Source: an uncultured Clostridia bacterium (GTDB lineage Bacteria; Bacillota; Clostridia; Christensenellales; UBA1242). Taken from it: 64,000 nucleotides of DNA. Shown one piece after another: positions 36,759-45,153 of this stretch; the first letter of the stretch is position 1, and each line of letters opens with the position of its first letter. The translations under genes were made by a program, and so were the position numbers. The stretch spans positions 62,001-126,000 of the forward strand of contig CAKVHW010000004.1 in assembly GCA_934754495.1 (NCBI GenBank), written 5' to 3'. The notes below the pieces were generated by a model. It was given only the letters and a program-made list of their open reading frames with translations. It had not been told where the DNA came from and ran no database searches.

Positions 36759-37808
36759 TTATTCTTCTCTAAGTTTTACCTTAGTAGCAGCACTTCGCCT
36801 TATATCGTCACTAATAGCTGCGTAGTGTTTACGTGTTGTGTTTACATCTTTATGACCCAAGCAATCAGCAACAACATAAATATCATTTGTTTCTCTATAA
36901 AGATTTGTACCAAATGTACTGCGAAGTTTGTGTGGAGTAATATGTTTTAGCGGTGTTACAACTTCCGCATATTTTTTTACAAGTTTTTCTACGGCACGCA
37001 CTGAAATCCTTTTGTTTTGAAGACTTAAAAACATTGCTTTTTCGGTAGGGGGAATTTCCTTGTTTTTGGCTCTTTCTCTTAAATACATTTTAAGTGCATC
37101 GGCCACTTCATCATTAAAGTACAAAACAACTCTATTACCACCTTTACGCCTTACTCTAAATGCATTTTGCTCAAAGTCAAAGTCATCTGTATTTAAGCCA
37201 ACACACTCAGAAATACGAATACCTGTGCCCAAAAACAAACTTAGCATTGCATAATCTCTAACACGTGTGTGCTTATGAAATCCTTTTTGCATTTGAGTAA
37301 AGCCTTCGCCATCTTCAGCGGTGTTTAGCATCTTAACAACTTCATCAACTTCAAGTCTTATAATTTCTTTATCATGAATTTTAGGAGTGTCAATTTTTTC
37401 GCAAATATTACTTTTAATTTTATCTTTCTTAAAAAAATATTTAAATAGAGCACGTACTGAACTTAATTTTCTTGCACGAGCATTCTCACCGTTCTTTTGT
37501 TTTTTGCCATTATAAGTGTAAAGAGTAAGATAATTTAAATACTTCTCAATATGAGTTGCTGTCACGGTATCAAGGTCTTTTAAAGTAAATTCTTTTACAT
37601 CTATGCTTGAATATTCACGGCAATTGTCCGTCAAAAAATTAAAGAATATTTTTAGGTCTCGTGCATAGCCAAGTCTAGTAAGTGTAGAAGTATATGCTTC
37701 AATACCCATAAAAAATTCTTCACAAAATGGTGGAAGTTCTTTAAGCAAAGCCCTTACTTTTAAGATGTTATCTTCATCACGTTGTTCAAAATAATTCTCT
37801 TGTTCCAT
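36759..37808 (-). CDS. Tyrosine recombinase/integrase (XerC/D-like)
   Basis: The 349-residue protein joins a SAM-like N-terminal core-binding domain (about 20-150) to a catalytic domain with all tyrosine-recombinase residues: Arg in GTGIRISE, Lys in RRKGGNR, HxxR in ITPHKLRST, His in CLGHKDVNTT and the nucleophile Tyr in RKHYAA. It could be the chromosome-dimer recombinase or a related one; no attachment site or mobile element is visible nearby. It lies upstream of lexA on the same strand and is divergent from the next gene. Confidence 0.88.
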   Translation of the reverse strand: MEQENYFEQRDEDNILKVRALLKELPPFCEEFFMGIEAYTSTLTRLGYARDLKIFFNFLTDNCREYSSIDVKEFTLKDLDTVTATHIEKYLNYLTLYTYNGKKQKNGENARARKLSSVRALFKYFFKKDKIKSNICEKIDTPKIHDKEIIRLEVDEVVKMLNTAEDGEGFTQMQKGFHKHTRVRDYAMLSLFLGTGIRISECVGLNTDDFDFEQNAFRVRRKGGNRVVLYFNDEVADALKMYLRERAKNKEIPPTEKAMFLSLQNKRISVRAVEKLVKKYAEVVTPLKHITPHKLRSTFGTNLYRETNDIYVVADCLGHKDVNTTRKHYAAISDDIRRSAATKVKLREE

Positions 37809-37866
37809 AGCCTAATTATAAGGTTATTTTAAATTTTAGTAAAGCAAAAAAATAGTTTTTAATAAA

Positions 37867-37895
37867 TTGCCATATAATTATATTTATGATAAAAT
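37867..37895 (+). promoter_or_regulatory. Promoter of the 37917 gene
   Basis: TTGCCA (37867-37872) and TAAAAT (37890-37895) are 17 bases apart, 22 bases before the start codon. AAGGAG (37905-37910) is the ribosome binding site. Confidence 0.65.
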
Positions 37896-37916
37896 TATTG
37901 TATTAAGGAGAAAGCC

Positions 37917-38789
37917 ATGACAATTTCAAATCGTTTTTTAAATTATTTCCAATCGGAAGACAACGATATATTACGTGAAAATTTTAAAGTTTTTGTAGAT
38001 GATATACTAGAAGATTTTTTCTCAGACAAACCACTTTTTACAGCAGATAAAATTAAGACATATTACTACGATGAATATCTTTTAAACACATGTGTTACAC
38101 CTAAATCTAATAATGTATTATACCTTGAAATTGATCAGCCAGCGAATATTAAAAAATGGGTTCAAAAACCAAATAGACATACTTACCCTGAATTATTTTA
38201 TTCGCTAAAATCTCTTAAGTCAGATTTATTTGATGAGTGTGTTAATAGGTTTAATAGCGACACCTTGTTGTGGCAAACAAAATACACAATCAACTTCTTA
38301 ATGAACATTTACGACGAAGAAGAAAAGGTTTCAACTGTTGGTTTTGAAATAATCCCTTGCATTTCTTACACCAACGAAAATGGTGTTAAGGGCATTATGT
38401 ACTTTAATGAAGACACACGTGAATTTGTTATTGAATACCCAGAACTTGCTATTAAGAATTTCAAGGCAAAGAATAAAAAGACAATGGGACTATATCAAAA
38501 CTATGTTGTAATGTTTAAAAACATTTTTAGAGAAGTTAAAAACGAAAAAGTTTTACCATCTGAAATATATGAAACCATAGTTTATAATGTGCCAGATATT
38601 CTATTTGAAAATTATTCGATTGACAATATTAGACGCATTATAAATTATCTAAGAAATAGTTCGATTCACAACTTCAAATCTCTTGACGAACAAGACTATG
38701 CCTTTGCAACATTATACCGACCAATGAACATTGTTTATGCAAAACATGTAATAAAACAACTTGAAAATTACATCAAAAAAATTAAATAA
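37917..38789 (+). CDS. Unrecognised protein, possible degenerate nucleotidyltransferase fold
   Basis: I do not recognise this 290-residue protein. It has no membrane helix. Some spacing resembles the C-terminal half of OAS/CD-NTase-type nucleotidyltransferases: a strand with an acidic pair (VLYLEID, residues 67-73), a later strand VGFEIIPCI (141-149), and a following helix-rich part (NYVVMFKNIFREVKN, IYETIVYNVPDILFEN). The GS motif expected before the acidic pair is missing and the third acidic residue would be Glu144, so an active enzyme is doubtful. It is a single gene with its own promoter and terminator. Other folds are equally possible. Confidence 0.4.
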   Translation: MTISNRFLNYFQSEDNDILRENFKVFVDDILEDFFSDKPLFTADKIKTYYYDEYLLNTCVTPKSNNVLYLEIDQPANIKKWVQKPNRHTYPELFYSLKSLKSDLFDECVNRFNSDTLLWQTKYTINFLMNIYDEEEKVSTVGFEIIPCISYTNENGVKGIMYFNEDTREFVIEYPELAIKNFKAKNKKTMGLYQNYVVMFKNIFREVKNEKVLPSEIYETIVYNVPDILFENYSIDNIRRIINYLRNSSIHNFKSLDEQDYAFATLYRPMNIVYAKHVIKQLENYIKKIK

Positions 38790-38798
38790 ATTTCACCT

Positions 38799-38840
38799 AA
38801 AATCACTTAAAAATTTTTATAGTTTTTAAGTGATTTTTTT
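38799..38840 (+). terminator. Rho-independent terminator
   Basis: AAAATCACTTAAAAA (38799-38813) pairs perfectly with TTTTTAAGTGATTTT (38823-38837), then T to 38840. Confidence 0.85.
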
Positions 38841-39454
38841 GTCTAAAATTTATCAGCATAATGTCATAAAAATTAATAGCATTTTGCCTTATAATTTATA
38901 GTGTAAAAACTTATAAAATTTCTGTCATCTTAAACAAATGGAGCACTAATACTATGCAAACTATAACGTGTAAAAATTAATAAAAAAGTTTAAAAACAAA
39001 AATTTAAACTTGATTAAATTTTACCAAACCTAAAACAAATTAAACAACTAAAATAAAAATTTTATTGCAAGATAAAAATTCTAAAGCCTTTAATTTATAA
39101 GGTTAAAATATACAATGTATAAATGCTATGCAAAAAATTACTATGCAAAATGAAAAAATTCAACTCCATGGGAAATAAAGCCGTTTTTAACCCCTTACTA
39201 TTCGTAAAACTAGACTTTTGCGAATACTTTATTTACACTTGCATAGCACTTTGAATAGCACTCTATTTAATAAATTTGCTTGTGGTGACACTTAAATTTG
39301 GTTTGTATTGTTGTCTTATAAATTATTAGTGTAGAGCAAAGTATCTGCATAAAAGCATCACAAAATTTTCTTAGATTTTTATCATTAAATGAATGTCGAT
39401 GCTTCTACCCCATTTTAGATACACGACCCTATTTGAAAAAGGGATTTGGGTATA
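38841..39454. other. 600-bp non-coding AT-rich stretch with TACTATGCAAA repeats
   Basis: No convincing gene is seen on either strand. Copies of a motif occur at 38950-38960 and 39139-39149 (TACTATGCAAA), 39124-39134 (TGCTATGCAAA) and, inverted, 39239-39248 (TTGCATAGCA). A strong 11-pair hairpin (39199-39209 with 39216-39226) has no T tail. CCCT (39428-39431) and AGGG (39440-39443) can form a small hairpin. The region could hold a small RNA, an operator cluster or decayed sequence. Confidence 0.5.
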
Positions 39455-39496
39455 AAAAAATCACTAAAAACTTTTATAAATTTCTAGTGATTTTTT
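39455..39496. terminator. Bidirectional terminator
   Basis: AAAAAATCACTA (39455-39466) pairs with TAGTGATTTTTT (39485-39496). Read on the minus strand it ends the kinase-like operon. It resembles the terminator at 38799. Confidence 0.75.
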
Positions 39497-39555
39497 ACGT
39501 AAATTTTTATTAAATTTTATTAAGAATTTTATGCTATTTTTTATTTAAAAATTAG

Positions 39556-40395
39556 TTAGTTCTTTTCCAAAATTTTAAATACTTTATTGTGATGAAAATA
39601 GGAGTAAATCATATCTTCATTTGTTATGCCTACTCCCCTAATTGCATTATAAGATTTTTCTACAACTGGTTTAATTTTATTTGTAGTTTGTTCGTATCCA
39701 TCTGATTCTAAACTTGCTCTAGCAACAGCTGTTCGTAAGTTTAAAACGTAGTTAAATAATGCCGAACATGTTTTGCCCCATGCACTATATTTATCATACT
39801 CCACTCGACCCGACGATAACATTTGAAGGTCCAAAATTGAAAAACCTTTCTTCTCATCAAAATAATAATTTTCACCAAACACGTCCATTGAAACATTACT
39901 ACTTCGTTCTATGTTCATGCAGTCAACAGCAAATTTATCATATTTAGATTGGTCGGCATCTGATAGCTTTTCAATAAGCAGTTTGCAATAATTTACAAAT
40001 TTTTCGTCAATGTCGTTACCATCAATTTTTGTTGTTAAGGTTTTTATTGTTTTGTCTCTTTCGGGATATACAGGCTCTCCTTTTATCCTCTCCATTAGAA
40101 TATAGGGAGTATATTTAAAATTTTTGTTTTGAATAAAATAGTCTATAATTTTTGGAGTATTTACTTGGTATTTATTAGCAAGCAAGTTGACACTTAGCTT
40201 CATACTTTTAAGCACACTTTCAATAAGTTGTGTGTCGGTGCAATCTTTAGATACTGTGTTAATAAAACCAACATTAGATCCGTTGTATTCTTTAAGTGCC
40301 AGGTCACCATTTAAATAGACCTTACCTTCAAAACCAACAAATTGTTTTTCACTGCATTTTTTAATGCTCTCAATTATTTCACTGTTGAGTTTCAT
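39556..40395 (-). CDS. Kinase-fold protein, paralogue A
   Basis: The 279-residue protein is not a known named family to me but keeps protein-kinase-like geometry: a glycine loop GFEGKVYL (21-28), a beta-3 Lys35 in LALKEY, a hinge-like ILMERIKGEPVY, a catalytic-loop Asp171 and Asn176 five residues apart (DVFGEN) and a metal-binding Asp189 exactly 13 residues after the Asn (FSILDLQ). The His of HxD is replaced. It is paralogous to the next gene; both begin MKL and share the first 37 residues closely. GGGGG lies upstream of the ATG at 40395. Substrate and role are unknown; small-molecule or protein phosphorylation, or a pseudokinase, are all possible. Confidence 0.6.
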   Translation of the reverse strand: MKLNSEIIESIKKCSEKQFVGFEGKVYLNGDLALKEYNGSNVGFINTVSKDCTDTQLIESVLKSMKLSVNLLANKYQVNTPKIIDYFIQNKNFKYTPYILMERIKGEPVYPERDKTIKTLTTKIDGNDIDEKFVNYCKLLIEKLSDADQSKYDKFAVDCMNIERSSNVSMDVFGENYYFDEKKGFSILDLQMLSSGRVEYDKYSAWGKTCSALFNYVLNLRTAVARASLESDGYEQTTNKIKPVVEKSYNAIRGVGITNEDMIYSYFHHNKVFKILEKN

Positions 40396-40419
40396 TGCTT
40401 GCCCCCTTTTTAAATTTTA

Positions 40420-41199
40420 TTACATTAACTCTCTAACTTTACTCTTAATGTAGAATGGTAAATTATTATTATTTACACCATGTTTGTTAAGCGATGTCAT
40501 TGTTTTATCAAATATAGGCTTAACAAGTTTTACTGGGTCTACATTCTCAGTGTTTGCATTAATACCGCATAATAAGCATGACACATAATCTAACCCTAAC
40601 AATGCTAATGCAAAACTATAATTGCTTCTAATATCCTTACTCATTCGTTTATCAAGTTTTTGTAAATCCAAAAACGAAAACCCCTCATTTTCGTCATAAT
40701 AAATGTTTTCGCCAAACTTATCTACAAGTACCCTACCATCTTGAAAAATAGAACGAGCATCCTCAATAAAGTTATCATATTGCCATTGCTTGCCGTCTGC
40801 TAATTTTTCTGCCATATGTAAACAATATTTTGAAATCAATCCTGAATGATGTAAATCCTTATATTCTGGGCAAAGTTCTATTAGGTTTGTTTTCACACTG
40901 GCATACACTGGACTACCCTTTGCTCTTTCCATTAATAAGTATCCTTTATTTATAAGGGCTTGTTTTATATAGTAATCATAAACTTTAGGTGTATTAACAA
41001 AGTGTTCTTCTTTTAATTCGTTGGTGATATTTTTTATGGCCTCAAATTTTGTAATTAGTTGCTCGGCTCCACTAATACTTGCAGAATAATATTCTTTTAA
41101 TGCCAAATCCTTACACAAATAAACACAACCTTCCGTCCCTGTGAAAGTTTGTTCACTATCATGTTTTATTGTGTCAATAATTTCTTGACTTAACTTCAT
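40420..41199 (-). CDS. Kinase-fold protein, paralogue B
   Basis: The 259-residue protein is a tandem paralogue of the downstream gene. It has GTEGCVYL (21-28), Lys35 in LALKEY, LLMERAKGSPVY, Asp160 and Asn165 (DKFGEN) and Asp178 (FSFLDLQ), with the same 5- and 13-residue spacings. The ribosome binding site is AAGGGG. The 24-base gap to the downstream copy suggests one transcript. The C-terminal third diverges most, which may mean different partners or substrates. Confidence 0.6.
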   Translation of the reverse strand: MKLSQEIIDTIKHDSEQTFTGTEGCVYLCKDLALKEYYSASISGAEQLITKFEAIKNITNELKEEHFVNTPKVYDYYIKQALINKGYLLMERAKGSPVYASVKTNLIELCPEYKDLHHSGLISKYCLHMAEKLADGKQWQYDNFIEDARSIFQDGRVLVDKFGENIYYDENEGFSFLDLQKLDKRMSKDIRSNYSFALALLGLDYVSCLLCGINANTENVDPVKLVKPIFDKTMTSLNKHGVNNNNLPFYIKSKVRELM

Positions 41200-41270
41200 T
41201 AAAACAAATCCCCTTTTATTACAATAATTATATCATATTGTCAATTGTATTTCAATAGCCCTTTTTGACG

Positions 41271-41304
41271 AAAAAAAATAGAACCAATTGTTAAAAGGTT
41301 CTAT
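41271..41304 (-). terminator. Terminator after the metallopeptidase gene
   Basis: On the minus strand ATAGAACC (41304-41297) pairs with GGTTCTAT (41285-41278), followed by a T run (41278-41271). It overlaps the stop codon of the gene. Confidence 0.75.
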
Positions 41305-41972
41305 CTTAAAAGAGTCAAAACAAAGTCATACTTTTTAAGTTCTTCTTTTTGTTTTTTGTAATCTGGCATAATGCTTTCAATTATCTTATAAAAGTTTAAA
41401 GAATGATTAAATTCAATTAGGTGTGTCAACTCATGAATTACTATGTAATCAATAACTTTGTGTGGCAACATGCATAGCCTAAAATTAAATTTAAGCACCC
41501 CATTCTGAGAACAAGCTCCCCAACGTCGCTTATTATTCATAATAACAATTTTGTTGTAATCTAGTTGCATTAGGCTGGCAAAATACTCTACACGTGATTT
41601 TAGTATATCTTTACTTTGTGCTATATACCAATTAGCAACAAGTATCAACAACTTACTCTCATCTCCACAAACAGGAACAACAAACTCATTTTCGGTTAAT
41701 TCAATTTTTTTAAGCCCACGTTGTTCTACTCTTTTATACCTTTTACCGCAAAATAAAAAGCACTCATAGTTTAAATATTGCTTATTGCTCACAGAACAAT
41801 CAACAATTTCTTTTCGTTTTTGATTAATCCACTTTTCTTTTTCTTTAATAAAAGTAAGTATGTATTGCATGCTAAGTTTTCGTGGAGCACGCACAACAAG
41901 TTCGCCATTTTTTGAAATAGACAAACTTAAACTTCGTCTATTTGTCCTAATTAAAATATCTGGTTTAACCAT
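41301..41972 (-). CDS. YgjP-type (DUF45) zinc metallopeptidase-like protein
   Basis: The 223-residue protein has the YgjP/SprT-like arrangement: an N-terminal beta region (RTNRRSLSLSISKNGELVVRAP), the segment RRWGACSQNGVLKFNFRL, and the zinc motif HELTHLIEFNHSLNFY, in which two His and a later His are expected to bind zinc. The family is linked to peptidases or DNA-protein repair but is poorly studied. It diverges from the membrane PadR gene; its ribosome binding site AGGGGA overlaps the palindrome CTATGCATAG (41984-41993). Confidence 0.82.
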   Translation of the reverse strand: MVKPDILIRTNRRSLSLSISKNGELVVRAPRKLSMQYILTFIKEKEKWINQKRKEIVDCSVSNKQYLNYECFLFCGKRYKRVEQRGLKKIELTENEFVVPVCGDESKLLILVANWYIAQSKDILKSRVEYFASLMQLDYNKIVIMNNKRRWGACSQNGVLKFNFRLCMLPHKVIDYIVIHELTHLIEFNHSLNFYKIIESIMPDYKKQKEELKKYDFVLTLLR

Positions 41973-41983
41973 TTTATTTTCCC

Positions 41984-42113
41984 CTATGCATAGTATTATA
42001 ACAAATATGCAAAAAATAGCCTAATAAATTGAGTATATATGTTTTGCATAGTATTAAAAAAGTTAAGTTTGCATAGTATTTTATTTGACACAAATTGTAA
42101 AAAAATATATTAT
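41984..42113 (+). promoter_or_regulatory. Shared regulatory region with TTTGCATAGTA repeats and promoter
   Basis: TTGACA (42085-42090) and TATTAT (42108-42113), 17 bases apart, form a strong promoter for the membrane PadR gene. Just upstream lie two direct copies of TTTGCATAGTA (42043-42053 and 42068-42078), 25 bases apart, and a palindrome CTATGCATAG (41984-41993) next to the divergent gene. The layout suggests an operator, possibly bound by the PadR domain encoded downstream. Confidence 0.55.
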
Positions 42114-42158
42114 TTAGGTGTAAAGGAAATTATATAAGTTTTTTAGGGGGATATATTA

Positions 42159-44126
42159 ATGCCAGCTAGAAAGAAAAACTCTACTCAACTTAGAGGTGCA
42201 GTAAACAACATTATTCTTGAAAGTTTGTACTCCGGCGAAAAGTATGGTTATGAAATTATTAAGGAAGTTGAAGAAAAAACAAATGGCAAAGTAAAACTTA
42301 AACAACCATCACTATATAGTAGTTTAAAAAGGTTTGAGTCAAAAAATTATATTAAGTCATATTGGGCAGATAGTGACATTGGTGGAAAAAGACACTACTA
42401 CTCGCTTACAGAAGACGGACTAAAATATTACAAGAAAAACATTCTAAAAGAAAGTGACGGAAATTACGACAACATAGAAGAAGATGAAGATGACGTAATT
42501 GAAAATGATGACAATACTCAAGACAATGACGATGTAATTATTTCTAATCCACACATCTATGACAATATTGAAAATCAAGATGAACAATCTGACACATCTG
42601 ACAATGCTGAAACTGATGACGAATATTTAGAAGACAAAATTGGTGATGATGAAGAGTATGAAATTGATGGTGAAGAAACAAGCAATGATTACTCTAAGTA
42701 CTCTTATAATGTTGACGATAAGGTAAACGAACTATTAGGAAATAATGACCACACTGAAAAAGATGAACTTCTAGACGAGTTGTATGAAAACAATGATAGT
42801 GACCAAGTTTACACCGAAGAAGATTTGGTACAAGACCAAGCAGAACAAGAACTAAAAGAAGAAACTCCTGTTGACCACGAATTTAGAAAGCCCACTCCTA
42901 TTACAGATGAAATTATCAAAACCGAAGAAGAAAAAGAAGAAGCTAAACCAGCAGAAAACAAAACCGAAACAACCTACACTATTTACGACAACTCAAACAA
43001 CGTATACGATGATGTCACAAATATTGAAGATAAAGTTTCTGATAATGCACTTGATGACCTACTATATCACGACCAAGATGAAGAAGATGTAAGCAGTACA
43101 TATATTAAAAACACAACCAACGTAAGTAAAAACGAAACTTCAGCGGAAGTAGTTAAGGAAGAACCAAAGCCTCAAATCTACACTGATGAGTATGGCATTA
43201 CAAAAATGTACTACCCTGACGAAGAAAAGAAACCTGCAAACAATAAGGTGTTTGACAATGTTGTTTATCGCACCAATGCCAACACGTTGTTTGATAAAAA
43301 CAAAACAGAAAGTTATAATAAAAACTCACACGTTGACCTTGACGAACTAAGCGATGAAGAACGTGAACAACGTACAACAAGTTTTATGCAAAAGTTTGAA
43401 AATCGTACCAAAGAACTTACCGCTCAAAAAGAAAGTTCTACAAATAAGGAAACATACGAAAAAGAAGCTCCACAAGTTGATTACAAAAAAGTTTTAACTG
43501 GTTTGTATGATGCAAACGAAGAATACAAACCTGAAAGTAATTATATTGCCGATGAAGAAGAAACATATATTCCTGAGTCACAACAACAAGAAGAAGTTGT
43601 TGAAGATTTCGAACCAGTTTACACTTCTAATGACGACAATAAAGACTACGACATTAAGATTTACACAAAAGAAAAAACAAAAACTCACAACAACAAGTAC
43701 TTGCTTGTAAACAAAGCAAAATTTGCATTTGGCTTAACAATGCTATTATTTATGTTGTTGCAAATAACAATAATGCTTGTTGTATTTAAAAACAAAGAAG
43801 TGTTAATGCAAAAACAATATTGGGTATTCCAAGTTGCATATGTCATTGTTGCACTTGTTGCACTATACTTCTGTATACCAGTGTTTATTAGTCCAAATAA
43901 GCAAGCAACAAATACATTTAAGTTGGGTTATATGTTAATGTTTGGAGTACTAGCATTCTTTGTAGTTGTAATTTTGTCTTATGCCATCAACACATTTATG
44001 GGCATGGAAATTGACACAATAAGATATTACATTCCTACTCTGCTTGTTCCTATCGTACTTGCTCTAAACTTTGTATTTGGACCAATTATCTACAAAATTA
44101 TTTCTCAAAACAGAAGTTTATATTAA
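42159..44126 (+). CDS. PadR-family DNA-binding domain fused to a membrane anchor
   Basis: The 655-residue protein starts with a PadR winged helix (residues 1-95: LRGAVNNIILESLYSGEKYGYEI, KLKQPSLYSSLKRFESKNYI, GGKRHYYSLTEDGLKYY). PadR proteins are normally soluble repressors of about 100-180 residues. Here a very acidic, Asn-rich, probably disordered linker (about 96-510) leads to four C-terminal membrane helices (from LLFMLLQITIMLVVF to VPIVLALNFVFGPII). The DNA-binding head therefore seems tethered to the membrane by a long flexible arm. A strong promoter with upstream repeats precedes it. The PadR part is confident; the role is not known. Confidence 0.8.
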   Translation: MPARKKNSTQLRGAVNNIILESLYSGEKYGYEIIKEVEEKTNGKVKLKQPSLYSSLKRFESKNYIKSYWADSDIGGKRHYYSLTEDGLKYYKKNILKESDGNYDNIEEDEDDVIENDDNTQDNDDVIISNPHIYDNIENQDEQSDTSDNAETDDEYLEDKIGDDEEYEIDGEETSNDYSKYSYNVDDKVNELLGNNDHTEKDELLDELYENNDSDQVYTEEDLVQDQAEQELKEETPVDHEFRKPTPITDEIIKTEEEKEEAKPAENKTETTYTIYDNSNNVYDDVTNIEDKVSDNALDDLLYHDQDEEDVSSTYIKNTTNVSKNETSAEVVKEEPKPQIYTDEYGITKMYYPDEEKKPANNKVFDNVVYRTNANTLFDKNKTESYNKNSHVDLDELSDEEREQRTTSFMQKFENRTKELTAQKESSTNKETYEKEAPQVDYKKVLTGLYDANEEYKPESNYIADEEETYIPESQQQEEVVEDFEPVYTSNDDNKDYDIKIYTKEKTKTHNNKYLLVNKAKFAFGLTMLLFMLLQITIMLVVFKNKEVLMQKQYWVFQVAYVIVALVALYFCIPVFISPNKQATNTFKLGYMLMFGVLAFFVVVILSYAINTFMGMEIDTIRYYIPTLLVPIVLALNFVFGPIIYKIISQNRSLY

Positions 44127-44131
44127 AAAAT

Positions 44132-44162
44132 AAAAGTTCCTAGTTTTTAGGAACTTTTTTGT
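44132..44162. terminator. Bidirectional terminator
   Basis: AAAAGTTCCTA (44132-44142) pairs with TAGGAACTTTT (44148-44158), with A and T runs on both sides. It lies between convergent genes and overlaps the end of the minus-strand one. Confidence 0.8.
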
Positions 44163-45027
44163 TTTGCTTTTTCTTAAAAATTGCAACAAGCCACTTCTCA
44201 ATTTTATTTTGATACTTATAAGTTAAAAATACAGCAATGCTCATAAATATGGCAATAATAATCCACACATATATTCCCCAGCCTGAAAATGGAATTACAT
44301 AGCCACCACCAAAGTAACACATGCAAATTACACCTATTGGTCTAAATAGTGTTGCAACAATAAAGAAATATTTAAAAGACATTGTTGTTATCCCAGCAAT
44401 TAAACACAATATATCGTCAGGGAAAAAAGGAAGTAAAAATGCTAGTCCCAGAAACAACTTTCCGCTGTTGTTTAACATATCAGCATATTTAAGTGCGTTT
44501 TCTTTTCCTGCAACCCAAACAACAAGTTTGTATCCTAATGTTCTGCCAAGTAAAAATGAAGTGTACGAGCCAATTAAAACACCTAACGAGCAATACACAC
44601 TGCCCCAGAACGGTCCATACACGACCGCACCTGCAAGGGCAATGATTGTGGCTGGCACAGGAAGGAACACCACCTGCAAAGCCTGAATAGCAATATAAAT
44701 AATAATCCCTTTACTACCAGTAGAAACAATAAATCGTCTAAATGCATTTATTGATGAAAAAATGTACAACATATTTGAAATGTTTAGCACATGATATACT
44801 AAAAAAACAAAAAGTGTAAGTACATTACATATAGTTATTATTTTACATGCCTTAATAAGTTTAAAGCGATTAAAAACTAAAAACAAAATCACACTAAGTA
44901 TTGTTATTAACAAAATTGCGATTATAAGTAAATTTGAATATTTGATTTTTGTAAGAATTAAAACCAATGCTATAGATATTGTGCAAATAATGTTAAGAAT
45001 AAGGCAAATAATTTTTTTTAAAGACAT
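44140..45027 (-). CDS. TVP38/TMEM64-family (VTT domain) membrane protein
   Basis: The 295-residue protein has about seven membrane helices. The central VTT-type region is clear: LQVVFLPVPATIIALAGA, YGPFWGSVYCSLGVLIGSYTSFLLGR and LPFFPDDILCLIAGIT. Family members are thought to move lipids or small solutes across the membrane, but the substrate here is unknown. ATG at 45027 is chosen over GTG at 45036, since GGAG overlaps the latter and is eight bases before the ATG. Confidence 0.82.
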   Translation of the reverse strand: MSLKKIICLILNIICTISIALVLILTKIKYSNLLIIAILLITILSVILFLVFNRFKLIKACKIITICNVLTLFVFLVYHVLNISNMLYIFSSINAFRRFIVSTGSKGIIIYIAIQALQVVFLPVPATIIALAGAVVYGPFWGSVYCSLGVLIGSYTSFLLGRTLGYKLVVWVAGKENALKYADMLNNSGKLFLGLAFLLPFFPDDILCLIAGITTMSFKYFFIVATLFRPIGVICMCYFGGGYVIPFSGWGIYVWIIIAIFMSIAVFLTYKYQNKIEKWLVAIFKKKQNKKVPKN

Positions 45028-45153
45028 ACAATTCACTCCAAAAGCCTAAAAATGTATATATTATTATATTAAATATAAACTAATATAATAACTTTACAAA
45101 AAAAATACCTTATGATAAAATAAACTATAATTGAATTTGCGTGAGGTTTAAAA

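Noticed and set aside
36759..37808. Tyrosine recombinase as part of an integrated element
   Set aside because: No tRNA-linked attachment site, repeats or phage genes were found around it; base composition matches its neighbours by eye.
38841..39454. Direct repeats as a CRISPR array or mobile-element ends
   Set aside because: The motif copies are 11 bases long, irregularly spaced and not separated by equal spacers, and no cas or transposase gene is present.
42871..43092. Open frame inside the membrane PadR gene
   Set aside because: It lies in another frame of an acidic low-complexity region and gives a Lys/Gln-rich sequence with no start signal; it is a shadow of the real gene.
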